Source of the DNA: Actinomycetota bacterium
GTDB lineage: Bacteria; Actinomycetota; Acidimicrobiia; Acidimicrobiales; SZUA-35
NCBI GenBank assembly: GCA_027730885.1
Contig: JAQCHM010000002.1
Span: 1-29,296 of the forward strand
DNA length: 29,296 nt
Direction of reading: 5' to 3'
Every line of letters begins with the position of its first letter. Positions within the stretch are counted from its first letter, which is position 1. A program made the translations under genes and the position numbers. Below, in pieces: positions 16,106 to 23,008 of the stretch. A model generated the notes under the pieces. That model was not told the DNA's origin. It worked only from the letters and a program-made list of their open reading frames with translations, and made no database searches.

Positions 16106-17524
16106 GTGACCAGCGCCATCATCGTCGGCAGCGGACCGAACGGTCTTGCCGCTGCGGCTCGCCTCGCCCGGGCAGGTCTCGACGTCACCGTCCTCGAGGC
16201 GTCCGACACGATCGGCGGCGGCACTCGCAGTTCGGAGATGATCGTTCCCGGGCTGCTTCACGACCATTGCTCCGCAGTTCACCCCATCGCCGCGGCCTCA
16301 CCGTTCCTCAATGGTCTCGAACTCGCCCGTCATGGCCTGACGTGGCTCCGGCCCGAGATCGACTGTGCCCATCCGCTCGATGACGGCTCGGCCGGCGTCT
16401 TCTATCGGTCCATCGATCGGACAGCCGGCGATCTGGGCGCCGACGGCCGCCGCTGGCGCCGGCTCTTCGAGCCGATGGTGAACCGCTTCGACGCCCTGAT
16501 CGCCGACGCAACGCAACCGACCGTGCGAGTCCCCAGGCACCCGGTGCAGCTCGGTCGGTTCGGTATGGCCGCCATGATCCCGGCGACCACGATCGGTCGG
16601 TACTGGAAGACCGAGGGGGCGAAGGCGCTGTGGGCCGGCGTGGCCGCGCACGCCTTCCACCGACTCGACCGCCCGATGACCAGCGCGGTCGGGCTGATGC
16701 TGCTCGCCTCGGGACACGCCGAGGGCTGGGTGGTCGCCAAGGGCGGGTCACAGTCGATCGCCGACGCGCTGGCCGCCGAGATTCGCCTGCACGGCGGCGT
16801 CATCGAAACCGGCCAGCGGGTCTCCGCATTGGGTGAGCTGCCACCGCACGATGTCCTGATGCTTGACGTGTCGCCACCGATTGCCCTCGCCATTCTCGGC
16901 GATCAACTTCCGGCCCGCGTCGCCCGCTCGTACCGGCGGTTCCACCACGGTCCCGGCGCCTTCAAAGTCGATTTCGCGGTAGAGGGCGGGGTGCCATGGA
17001 CCGCCGAGGCCGCCCGTCAGGCGGCAACCGTACATCTTGGTGGCGACCTCGCCGAGGTGGTCGCCAACGAAGAGATGGTTCACCGCGGTCGAATGCCCGA
17101 GCGACCGTTCGTGCTCGTCGGACAGCAGTACCTCGCCGATCCTGGGCGTTCGGTCGGCAACGTCCACCCGCTGTGGGCCTACGCCCACGTGCCCCACGGC
17201 TACGACGGCGACGCGACCGACGCCATCATCGGCCAGATCGAGCGGTTCGCTCCCGGGTTTCGAGATCGGGTCATCGGCCAGGCCGTGCGTTCGACAACCG
17301 AGATGTCGACCTACAACCCGAACTACGTCGGCGGCGACATCATCGGAGGAGCCGCCTCCCCTGCCCAGCTGCTGTTCCGCCCTCGGTTCTCGCCCAACCC
17401 CTATTTCACCGGACGACCCGGCACCTACCTGTGCTCAGCCTCGACCCCGCCTGGCGCGGGAGCACACGGCATGTGCGGGGCCAACGCGGCTGATCGGGCC
17501 CTGCGGGAACTCGGCCTCGGCTGA
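16106..17524 (+). CDS. Phytoene desaturase-like NAD(P)/FAD oxidoreductase
   Basis: The 472-residue protein starts with a dinucleotide-binding fold: IIVGSGPNGLAAAARLARAG then VLEASDTIGGGTRSSE, the form typical of the phytoene desaturase/CrtI-related flavoproteins. The C-terminal FAD-contact segment appears as YLCSASTPPGAGAHGMCGANAA. In the middle, GWVVAKGGSQSIADALAAEIRLHGG matches the usual GG.......AL....GG region. Many actinobacterial members are unrelated to carotenoid formation, and no other carotenoid gene is nearby, so the substrate is unknown. The start is GTG 16106 with only a weak upstream GCAGGCAGCGG. It is followed 18 nt later by the VOC gene. Confidence 0.88.
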   Translation: MTSAIIVGSGPNGLAAAARLARAGLDVTVLEASDTIGGGTRSSEMIVPGLLHDHCSAVHPIAAASPFLNGLELARHGLTWLRPEIDCAHPLDDGSAGVFYRSIDRTAGDLGADGRRWRRLFEPMVNRFDALIADATQPTVRVPRHPVQLGRFGMAAMIPATTIGRYWKTEGAKALWAGVAAHAFHRLDRPMTSAVGLMLLASGHAEGWVVAKGGSQSIADALAAEIRLHGGVIETGQRVSALGELPPHDVLMLDVSPPIALAILGDQLPARVARSYRRFHHGPGAFKVDFAVEGGVPWTAEAARQAATVHLGGDLAEVVANEEMVHRGRMPERPFVLVGQQYLADPGRSVGNVHPLWAYAHVPHGYDGDATDAIIGQIERFAPGFRDRVIGQAVRSTTEMSTYNPNYVGGDIIGGAASPAQLLFRPRFSPNPYFTGRPGTYLCSASTPPGAGAHGMCGANAADRALRELGLG

Positions 17525-17542
17525 ACGGTCAGGAGAACGCAC

Positions 17543-17938
17543 GTGTACATCGAATCCACGGCCATCATCGTCGCCGACTACGACGAGGCCATCAGGTTCT
17601 TCGTCGACGCGCTCGGCTTCGAGTTGGTCGAGGACACGCCCTCGACCACCAACGACGGTCGACCAAAACGCTGGGTCGTCGTCCGGCCGCCGGGAGCTGC
17701 AACCGGGCTGCTCCTCGCCCAGGCCGACGGAGAGGCGCAGCGCGCTGCCATCGGCAAGCAGTTCGCCGGTCGGGTCGGGATGTTCCTCCGGGTCGACGAC
17801 TTCGACCGGGCCGTGCAACGGATGATCGACCACGGTGTCGAGTTCGTGACCGACCCCCGTCACGAGCCCTACGGGAGCGTCGCAGTGTTCCTGGACGCGG
17901 CTGGCAACCGTTGGGACCTGCTCGGCCAGCGGCCCTGA
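17543..17938 (+). CDS. VOC (glyoxalase/bleomycin-resistance fold) family protein
   Basis: The 131-residue protein is a single VOC unit with the usual beta-alpha-beta-beta-beta repeats: IVADYDEAIRFFVDALGFELVEDT, then RWVVVRPPGAATGLLLAQADG, GRVGMFLRVDDFDRAVQRMIDHGVEFV and GSVAVFLDAAGNRWDLLGQ. Possible metal residues are Glu4 and His/Glu in the second half, not certain. The start is GTG 17543 behind AGGAG 8 nt upstream. It is 18 nt from the flavoprotein gene and probably co-transcribed. VOC proteins of this size are lyases, dioxygenase-like enzymes or binding proteins; none can be chosen here. Confidence 0.88.
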   Translation: MYIESTAIIVADYDEAIRFFVDALGFELVEDTPSTTNDGRPKRWVVVRPPGAATGLLLAQADGEAQRAAIGKQFAGRVGMFLRVDDFDRAVQRMIDHGVEFVTDPRHEPYGSVAVFLDAAGNRWDLLGQRP

Positions 17939-17970
17939 ACGCCCTCCTCGCCGCGACCCGCTACCCACCG

Positions 17971-18036
17971 CCCCACCCCGTTCTGCCGGATCACCGCGTC
18001 AGAAACGACGCGCTGGTCCGGCAGAACCGGGTGGGG
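17971..18036. terminator. Strong 30-bp hairpin between convergent genes (bidirectional terminator-like)
   Basis: Arms 17971-18000 and 18007-18036 pair at 27 of 30 positions around the 6-nt loop AGAAAC. The hairpin lies between the convergent VOC (ends 17938) and PaiB-like (ends 18095) genes, where a bidirectional terminator is expected. There is no U-tract. Its right arm holds GCAGAACCGGGTGGGG (18021-18036), identical to 14531-14546. Confidence 0.7.
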
Positions 18037-18054
18037 GGTGTCGGTCTCGGTGGA

Positions 18055-18076
18055 GCCGGCGCCGGCGCCGGCGCCG
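18055..18076. repeat. GCCGGC-rich simple repeat
   Basis: GGCGCC/GCCGGC is repeated about three times in a row between the hairpin and the stop of the PaiB-like gene. It is low-complexity GC sequence with no evident function. Confidence 0.5.
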
Positions 18077-18094
18077 AAGCGTGCGGTACAAGGC

Positions 18095-18730
18095 TCAGAG
18101 CCGGTCATCGTTCGCTCGATGGACAGCGGCAGAGGACGCGACATCCCCTCGAGCAGCCAAGCCATCGACCACGCCTCTGGCGTCGGCGTCCGACCGGTTC
18201 TGGCTCATCTTGACCTTGGCCTCAACACGCGTGATCTCGACTCGGGCCCCGACGATGCCGCGGAGCTGCGCTTCCACGAACGCTCGGGGAGCGTCATCGA
18301 GGGTCCAGGGCTGTCCGCCATCGAGGGCGCCCTCGTGCTTGGCCGTCAATCGTCGTACCAGGTCCTCGACCCAAACAACGTCGTCATGCCACTCGACCAG
18401 GCCGTAGACGTGGGCCGTCACGTAATTCCAAGTCGGAACAACCCGTCCATGCTCCAACTTGCTCGGGTACCACGAGGGAGACACATAGGCATCAGGACCT
18501 CGCACGATCACCAGGACCTCGCCACTCGTGGTGCGCCGCCACTGCTCGTTTCCACGAGCGACATGGCCGAGAAGCGCGCCAAGCGGTCCATCGTGGCGAT
18601 CGAAGACGAACGGCAGCAGCGTGGCGAGCATCCCTTTCTCGGTGATCGTCACCAGGTCAGCCGCCCCGTGATTCGCGAGAAGCTCCTCGACTGCGTCGTC
18701 ATCGGCCGCGAAATGATCTGGCAGGTACAA
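18095..18730 (-). CDS. PaiB-like FMN-binding protein
   Basis: The 211-residue protein matches the PaiB family ('FMN-binding negative transcriptional regulator') end to end: MYLPDHFAADDD, DLVTITEKGMLATLLPFVFD, LGHVARGNEQWR, DAYVSPSWYPSK, VPTWNYVTAHVYG and VEITRVEAKVKMSQNRS. The fold is a split barrel that binds FMN. In Bacillus PaiB is linked to repression of sporulation and protease genes, but many members are probably enzymes. The start is TTG 18730, fixed by GAGGAG 5-6 nt upstream and by the family N-terminus. It follows metA by 51 nt on the same strand. Confidence 0.92.
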   Translation of the reverse strand: MYLPDHFAADDDAVEELLANHGAADLVTITEKGMLATLLPFVFDRHDGPLGALLGHVARGNEQWRRTTSGEVLVIVRGPDAYVSPSWYPSKLEHGRVVPTWNYVTAHVYGLVEWHDDVVWVEDLVRRLTAKHEGALDGGQPWTLDDAPRAFVEAQLRGIVGARVEITRVEAKVKMSQNRSDADARGVVDGLAARGDVASSAAVHRANDDRL

Positions 18731-18781
18731 GACGTCTCCTCGGGGTGCGGTGCTTTCGGCACATGGGTACGGCCCAGCAGA

Positions 18782-19702
18782 TCATGTCTCGGGCGGGGTC
18801 GCGAAGTCGAAGGGGGTCGACTGGTAGACCCGGTTGATCCAGTTTCCAAACAGAAGGAACGCGTGCGATCGCCAGCGGTTGAGAGGCTGCTGCGCTGGAT
18901 CGTCGTCGGGAAAGTAGTTGTGCGGAACGGTGATCGGCTTGCCTGCGGCGACATCGCGGAAGTACTCCCCCGCGAGCGACGTCGAGTCGTACTCGACGTG
19001 GTTGAACATGTAGAGGCGATTGCATGTCTCCTCCGACACGAGGCAGACCCCGGTCTCGGGTGACTCCATCAACAACTCGAGGCCCGCGACTCGCTCGACA
19101 TCAGCGCGCCGTACTTCGGTCCACCGCGACACCGACACGGCGAAATCGTCGGAGAAGCCGGCGAGGTACGGTGACGTCGGCTTGAGGTTGCGGTGCTGGA
19201 ACACGCCGAAGGCCTTGGTGTCGAGCGTGAACTTCGGGACCCCGTGGAAATGCCAGATGGCCGCCATCGCCCCCCAACAGATTGCGAACGTCGAATACAC
19301 GTTGGTGGTGGTCCAGTCGAGGATCCTCGTCAGCTCGGGCCAGTAGGCAACCTCCTCGAACGGCAGGGTCTCGATCGGCGCGCCGGTGATGATGAAGCCG
19401 TCGAAGCGGCGATGCTTGATCTCGTCCCAGGTTCGGTAGAACGAGATCAGGTGTTCCTCCGCCGTGTTCTTCGCGGCATGGCTTCCGATGCGGACGAGGG
19501 TCAGGTCGATCTGCAGCGGCGTCGATCCGAGCAACCGCGCGATCTGGGTCTCGGTGACGATCTTGTCGGGCATCAGGTTCAGTAGAGCAATCTGGAGTGG
19601 CCGAATGTCCTGCCGCAGCGCGGTCGACTCGTCCATGACCATCACACCCTCGCGCTCGAGTACCTCGCGGGCTGGCAACGCGTCGGGAATCCTGATCGGC
19701 AT
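18782..19702 (-). CDS. metA: Homoserine O-acyltransferase MetA, probably acetyl-CoA dependent
   Basis: The 306-residue protein aligns with Escherichia coli MetA from its first residue (MPIRIPDALPA). The acyl-enzyme cysteine is Cys142 in FAICWGAMAA, and the His/Glu pair is in FNHVEYD (His234, Glu236, one position earlier than in E. coli). It acylates homoserine, the first committed step of methionine synthesis. Position 111 is Glu (GAPIETLPFEEV), whereas E. coli has Gly; Glu111 is the residue reported for acetyl-CoA-using MetA of Bacillus cereus. I therefore expect O-acetylhomoserine. The start at 19702 is fixed by the family N-terminus, although no purine-rich ribosome site precedes it. The open frame extends far upstream but not as a gene. 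Confidence 0.96.
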   Translation of the reverse strand: MPIRIPDALPAREVLEREGVMVMDESTALRQDIRPLQIALLNLMPDKIVTETQIARLLGSTPLQIDLTLVRIGSHAAKNTAEEHLISFYRTWDEIKHRRFDGFIITGAPIETLPFEEVAYWPELTRILDWTTTNVYSTFAICWGAMAAIWHFHGVPKFTLDTKAFGVFQHRNLKPTSPYLAGFSDDFAVSVSRWTEVRRADVERVAGLELLMESPETGVCLVSEETCNRLYMFNHVEYDSTSLAGEYFRDVAAGKPITVPHNYFPDDDPAQQPLNRWRSHAFLLFGNWINRVYQSTPFDFATPPET

Positions 19703-19804
19703 GACGCCGAGGCTAACGCCGGGGTCCTTGACCTGACTGAGGACCCGACCCGAAGCGGCTGAATGAGCAATCATGCGCCGGGTTGAGACCGCGACGCCGA
19801 GGCT
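19703..19804 (-). repeat. 12-nt direct repeat bracketing the metA leader
   Basis: GACGCCGAGGCT occurs at 19703-19714, directly abutting the metA start codon, and again at 19793-19804, exactly 90 nt away, partly in the loop of the upstream hairpin. The intervening leader matches no SAM riboswitch class I can recognise. Confidence 0.5.
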
Positions 19805-19811
19805 CAACCCG
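19779..19811 (-). terminator. 9-bp stem at the end of the zinc permease gene, upstream of metA
   Basis: CGGGTTGAG (19779-19787) pairs perfectly with CTCAACCCG (19803-19811) around a 15-nt loop. It overlaps the permease stop codon (19804-19806). It could be a terminator or attenuator that separates the zinc operon from metA; there is no U-tract, so this is uncertain. Confidence 0.4.
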
Positions 19812-20655
19812 TGGGTGTCGGCGAAATGGGTCGACGAAGGGCTGACCGGATCTCGTGGCCGGTCACGACTAGGAAGAACTCCAGCACGCTGAAGACCGCG
19901 ATGGTCGCGCCTCCTGCGGTGGAGTAATGGAAGCTCGTCAGCAGTCCCGCGACAACGGCCAGTGCGCCGAAGGCCATCGAAGTGATCATGATCGCCGGCA
20001 CCCGATGGACCAGCAGGGAAGCGGTCGCCGGCGGACCGACGAGGAGTCCAAAAACAAGCAGGGTGCCGATCGCCTGGAAGCTGGCCACGATGCTCAGCGC
20101 CAACAAGGTGAGGAGAGCGCCCTGTGCCAACTGCGGACGCATGCCCAGGGTCTGGGCCTTTGCCCGATTGAAGGTGAGGGCGAGGAACGGTCGATAGAGG
20201 ACCGCGCCCCCGGCCAGCACCACGAGCGTCGCTACCAGCTGTGATCGGATGTCGGCGAGGGTCACGCCGAGCACGTCGCCGAACAGCAATGAAGCGGCCT
20301 CGGCCGAGAACGACTGGGCCCGCGACACGATGACGATGCCCAAGGACAGCATTCCGACGAACAGCAGACCGATGGCGGTGTCGTCGCGCACGACCGTGCG
20401 ATTCGACACCACGCTGACCAGCCAGCTCATGACCAGGGCCGACACGAACGCTCCGACGATCGGGCTGAATCCCCAGAGCACGGCCAGGGAGATGCCGGGA
20501 ATGATGCCATGAGCAAGCGCGTCGCCGATGAACGCAAGGCCCCGCAACACGACCCAGGTGCCTACGAGCGACGTCGCCACCACGGCAATGAGGCTCCCCA
20601 CGAGGGCCCGCTGCATGAAGGCCGGTTCGAAGGCGTCGACGACGAAACTCACCAT
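19804..20655 (-). CDS. Zinc-type metal ABC transporter permease (ZnuB/AztB-like)
   Basis: The 283-residue protein is an integral ABC-3 family permease with about eight membrane helices. Family signatures are LVGTWVVLRGLAFIGDALAHGIIPGISLA (early, split by description), SQLVATLVVLAGGAVLYRPF and FGLLVGPPATASLLVHR. The helices form the channel for metal delivered by the binding protein. The ATG at 20655 lies 14 nt behind the substrate-binding gene, so both are one transcript. The cognate ATPase is the divergent gene at 21794. Zinc rather than manganese is favoured by the His-rich partner and the adjacent Fur-type regulator with two CxxC motifs. Confidence 0.93.
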   Translation of the reverse strand: MVSFVVDAFEPAFMQRALVGSLIAVVATSLVGTWVVLRGLAFIGDALAHGIIPGISLAVLWGFSPIVGAFVSALVMSWLVSVVSNRTVVRDDTAIGLLFVGMLSLGIVIVSRAQSFSAEAASLLFGDVLGVTLADIRSQLVATLVVLAGGAVLYRPFLALTFNRAKAQTLGMRPQLAQGALLTLLALSIVASFQAIGTLLVFGLLVGPPATASLLVHRVPAIMITSMAFGALAVVAGLLTSFHYSTAGGATIAVFSVLEFFLVVTGHEIRSALRRPISPTPTG

Positions 20656-20669
20656 GGCAGAAATGACGA

Positions 20670-21683
20670 TCAGCCGACCAGCGCCGCGCGGATGCGTTCC
20701 GCGTTGGCCCGCACCATGTCGAGATACGTGCTGCCATCGGAGCCAGGGTCGCCGAGCGACTCCGAGAACAGCTCGACGACCTGGATCTCGCCGACCTCTT
20801 CGGCCAGGGTTCGCGCCAGATCGACCGACGACGACGTATCGGCGAAGACCGCGGCGACGCCCTCACGTTCGATGACCTCGACCAACTCGGCCAGATCGCC
20901 GGCGCTGGCGCCATCGGCCGTCGTGCCGCTTGGGATGACCGTACCGACCACTTCGAAATCGTACCGATCAGCGAAGTAAGCGAGTACTTCGTGATTCGTC
21001 ACGAGCACCCGGTCGTTAGCGGGGATCTCGGACAACGTCGCCTCGACCTCTGCGTCCAGCGCCTCGAGCTCTGCGATGTATGCGTTGGCCCGGGCCTGGA
21101 GAGCCGCGACGTCGACGCCCTCGACATTCTCCGTGAGGAAGGCGACCATCCCGTTCGCGGCCTGAGCCATACGAGCCGGATCAGCGAAGAAGTGCGGGTC
21201 GCCACCCGTGTGCTCGTCCTCTCCTCCGTGCTCGTCCTCTCCTCCGTGCTCGTCCTCTCCTCCGTGCTCGTCCTCTCCTCCGTGCTCGTCGTGGCCCGAT
21301 GCCACGAGTACTCGATCGATGGAATCGAGCGCCGCGAAGACCGGAACACCACCTGCCTCGGCCGACTCGATCACGTCGAGGATGCCCTCCTCGAAACCAC
21401 CGCCGTTGACGATCAACACCCCTGCAGTCTCGATCTGCTGCACCTGCTGGGCCGACGCCTGGAACTCATGCGGATCCACGCCGGCGGGAAGGATCGTGAC
21501 AACGGTCATCTGGTCCCCCACCAGGTTGGTGACGACATCTCCGAGGATGTTGGTCGTCACGACCACCGTCGGCCGACCGCCGTCGGCGCCTTCGTCGGTG
21601 CCGGCATCGCCGTCTCCGCAGGCAGCCACCGCCCAGCTCGCGGCGACTAGGACCGCTGCAAGAGTTCGAGAAGAAGAGACCAT
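20670..21683 (-). CDS. Zinc-binding lipoprotein of a metal ABC transporter (ZnuA/AztC-like)
   Basis: The 337-residue protein has a lipoprotein signal ending at Cys22 (SWAVAACGDG), so it is anchored outside the membrane. The cluster A-I fold is shown by VVVTTNILGDVVTNLVG, PAGVDPHEF (His72), GDPHFFADP (His164), LVTNHEVLAYFADRY (third His) and VFADTSSSVD (acidic ligand region). A metal-loop at 131-160 contains repeated EDEHGG units, as in His-rich loops of zinc-specific members. I use ATG 21683, not the TTG two codons before, because GGAGG is 6 nt upstream of the ATG. It faces the ATPase gene across a 110-bp control region. Confidence 0.94.
   Translation of the reverse strand: MVSSSRTLAAVLVAASWAVAACGDGDAGTDEGADGGRPTVVVTTNILGDVVTNLVGDQMTVVTILPAGVDPHEFQASAQQVQQIETAGVLIVNGGGFEEGILDVIESAEAGGVPVFAALDSIDRVLVASGHDEHGGEDEHGGEDEHGGEDEHGGEDEHTGGDPHFFADPARMAQAANGMVAFLTENVEGVDVAALQARANAYIAELEALDAEVEATLSEIPANDRVLVTNHEVLAYFADRYDFEVVGTVIPSGTTADGASAGDLAELVEVIEREGVAAVFADTSSSVDLARTLAEEVGEIQVVELFSESLGDPGSDGSTYLDMVRANAERIRAALVG
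21211..21290. repeat. 18-nt in-frame tandem repeat coding the His/Asp/Glu-rich loop
   Basis: Four perfect copies of TGCTCGTCCTCTCCTCCG start at 21211, 21229, 21247 and 21265, with a partial fifth (8 nt) at 21283. On the minus strand they encode EDEHGG repeats in the zinc-binding lipoprotein. Identity at every third position suggests recent expansion, so copy number may vary between strains. Confidence 0.95.
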
Positions 21684-21793
21684 GACCAACCTCCAGAGTG
21701 AGAATCACTATCGAATTGGCAACCGTAGGGCGACCTCGCTGCGACCACAACTCAGAATGAGAATTGGTTTCGTTTCGACGTAGCATCAGTGGC
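21684..21793. promoter_or_regulatory. Divergent control region with two candidate Zur/Fur-type boxes
   Basis: Box A at 21697-21709 is AGTGA-GAA-TCACT, a perfect 5-bp inverted repeat close to the lipoprotein start. Box B at about 21754-21765 (AGAATGAGAATT) lies near the ATPase start. Both contain the A/G-TGAGAAT core and are AT-rich against a GC-rich background. The adjacent Fur-family gene makes a zinc-responsive repressor site likely. Confidence 0.6.
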
Positions 21794-22531
21794 ATGACGA
21801 TGGCGATCTCCATCACGGGTCTCGAGGTGCGCTACGGCGACGCCATCGCGCTTGCCGACGTCGAGCTCCAGGTACCAGCGGGAACGTCCCTCGCCGTCAT
21901 CGGTCCCAACGGGTCGGGAAAGTCAACCCTGCTGGGGGCCATCGCAGGGATCACCGAGCCGTCGGCCGGCACCGTGTCTGTCCCCGGCACGCCGGCAGCT
22001 CTGGTGCTGCAGTCGACCGAGGTCGATCGCAGCCTTCCCATCACCGTTCGGGACACGGTCTCTCTGGCCCGGTATTCGACCCTCGGACTGTTCCGGCGGT
22101 TCAAGGCTGCCGATCGAGAGGCTGTGGATCGAGCGCTGGCACGAATGGACGTGGGCGATCTGGCCGGACGCCAGCTCCACGATCTCTCCGGAGGCCAACG
22201 CCAACGGGCCCTCGTAGCCCAAGGGCTGGCCCAGGACTCCGACCTTCTCCTTCTCGACGAGCCGGTGAACGGACTCGACGTCGTCTCGAAAGCCATCATC
22301 CTGGCGGTGATCGACGAGGAGGTGAGCGGCGGGAGAACCGTCGTCGTCACGACCCACAACCTCGAAGACGCTCGGCGTTGCGACCAGGTGCTCCTGCTCG
22401 ATCGGTCGCCGGTAGCGGTGGGAACGCACGACGAAGTCCTCACCGAAGACCACCTGCGCCAGGCCTTTGGTGGGCGTTTCGTCAGGGTCGGCGGCGAGCT
22501 CATTCTCGACGATCCCCACCATGACCACTGA
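21794..22531 (+). CDS. Metal ABC transporter ATP-binding protein (ZnuC/AztA-like)
   Basis: The 245-residue protein is an ABC ATPase: Walker A GPNGSGKST near 37-45, Q-loop in LVLQSTEVDR, signature LSGGQRQRALVAQGL, Walker B DLLLLDEPVNGLD and the H-switch in VVTTHNLED. It powers the permease encoded divergently. The C-terminus ends in a short His/Asp tail (DDPHHDH), which may bind metal. I start at ATG 21794; ATG 21800 is also possible and the frame is open upstream to 21764, over the control region. The regulator gene starts only a few nt after its stop. Confidence 0.94.
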   Translation: MTMAISITGLEVRYGDAIALADVELQVPAGTSLAVIGPNGSGKSTLLGAIAGITEPSAGTVSVPGTPAALVLQSTEVDRSLPITVRDTVSLARYSTLGLFRRFKAADREAVDRALARMDVGDLAGRQLHDLSGGQRQRALVAQGLAQDSDLLLLDEPVNGLDVVSKAIILAVIDEEVSGGRTVVVTTHNLEDARRCDQVLLLDRSPVAVGTHDEVLTEDHLRQAFGGRFVRVGGELILDDPHHDH

Positions 22532-22537
22532 GATAGG

Positions 22538-22987
22538 GTGGCGCCCGTGACCCCGAACAACGTCGATGACGAGGTCGCCCGTCTGCTCCGCCAAGGCGAG
22601 CAGCGTTACACGACGGGACGTCGCCGCCTGGTCGCCATTCTCCGTGGCGGGGGCCCGATGACCATCAATCAGATCCTGGCCGCCGATCGCCGCCTGCCGC
22701 AGTCCAGCGTCTATCGGAACCTCACCATTCTCGAACAGGTCGGGGCGGTGACCCGCATCGTCACCCGGGACGATTTCGCCCGGTACGAGCTGACAGAGCA
22801 CCTCACCGAGCACCACCATCATCTGATCTGCTCGACCTGTGGCGACGTGGCCGACTTCTCACTCGATGCCCGTGTCGAAACCAGCCTCGACCGAGCGCTG
22901 CACAAGGCTGCCGAGCAGGCGGGCTTCAGCATCGACACCCACCGCCTCGACCTCATCGGCACCTGCCCCAGCTGCGACGACGCCTGA
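22538..22987 (+). CDS. Fur family metal-responsive repressor, probably Zur
   Basis: The 149-residue protein has a winged-helix DNA-binding half (TTGRRRLVAILRGGGPMTINQIL, LPQSSVYRNLTILEQVGAV) and a metal half with HHHH (92-95), ICSTCG (Cys98, Cys101) and CPSC (Cys143, Cys146). Two CxxC pairs form the structural zinc site. Co-location with the zinc transporter, 6 nt from the ATPase stop, suggests it is the zinc sensor Zur; the sensing metal is not proven. Start is GTG 22538 or GTG 22547: AGGG abuts the first and lies 9 nt from the second, so the shorter form is possible. Confidence 0.92.
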   Translation: MAPVTPNNVDDEVARLLRQGEQRYTTGRRRLVAILRGGGPMTINQILAADRRLPQSSVYRNLTILEQVGAVTRIVTRDDFARYELTEHLTEHHHHLICSTCGDVADFSLDARVETSLDRALHKAAEQAGFSIDTHRLDLIGTCPSCDDA

Positions 22988-23008
22988 ACCGCTGCGTCGA
23001 CCCGGCGC

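Noticed and set aside
16106..17524. Carotenoid biosynthesis gene (true phytoene desaturase)
   Set aside because: No other carotenoid gene is nearby, and many actinobacterial relatives with this fold have other or unknown substrates.
19703..19811. SAM riboswitch before metA
   Set aside because: I could not match the conserved core of SAM-I, SAM-II or SAM-IV; only a simple stem and a direct repeat are visible.
19703..20914. Minus-strand frame continuous with metA, 710 residues in total
   Set aside because: It runs in another frame through the permease gene and its sequence is Arg/Ser/Pro-rich, typical of a GC-rich shadow. MetA similarity starts exactly at 19702.
21211..21290. Tandem 18-nt units as a CRISPR-like array
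   Set aside because: Units are directly adjacent with no spacers and encode an in-frame metal-binding loop.
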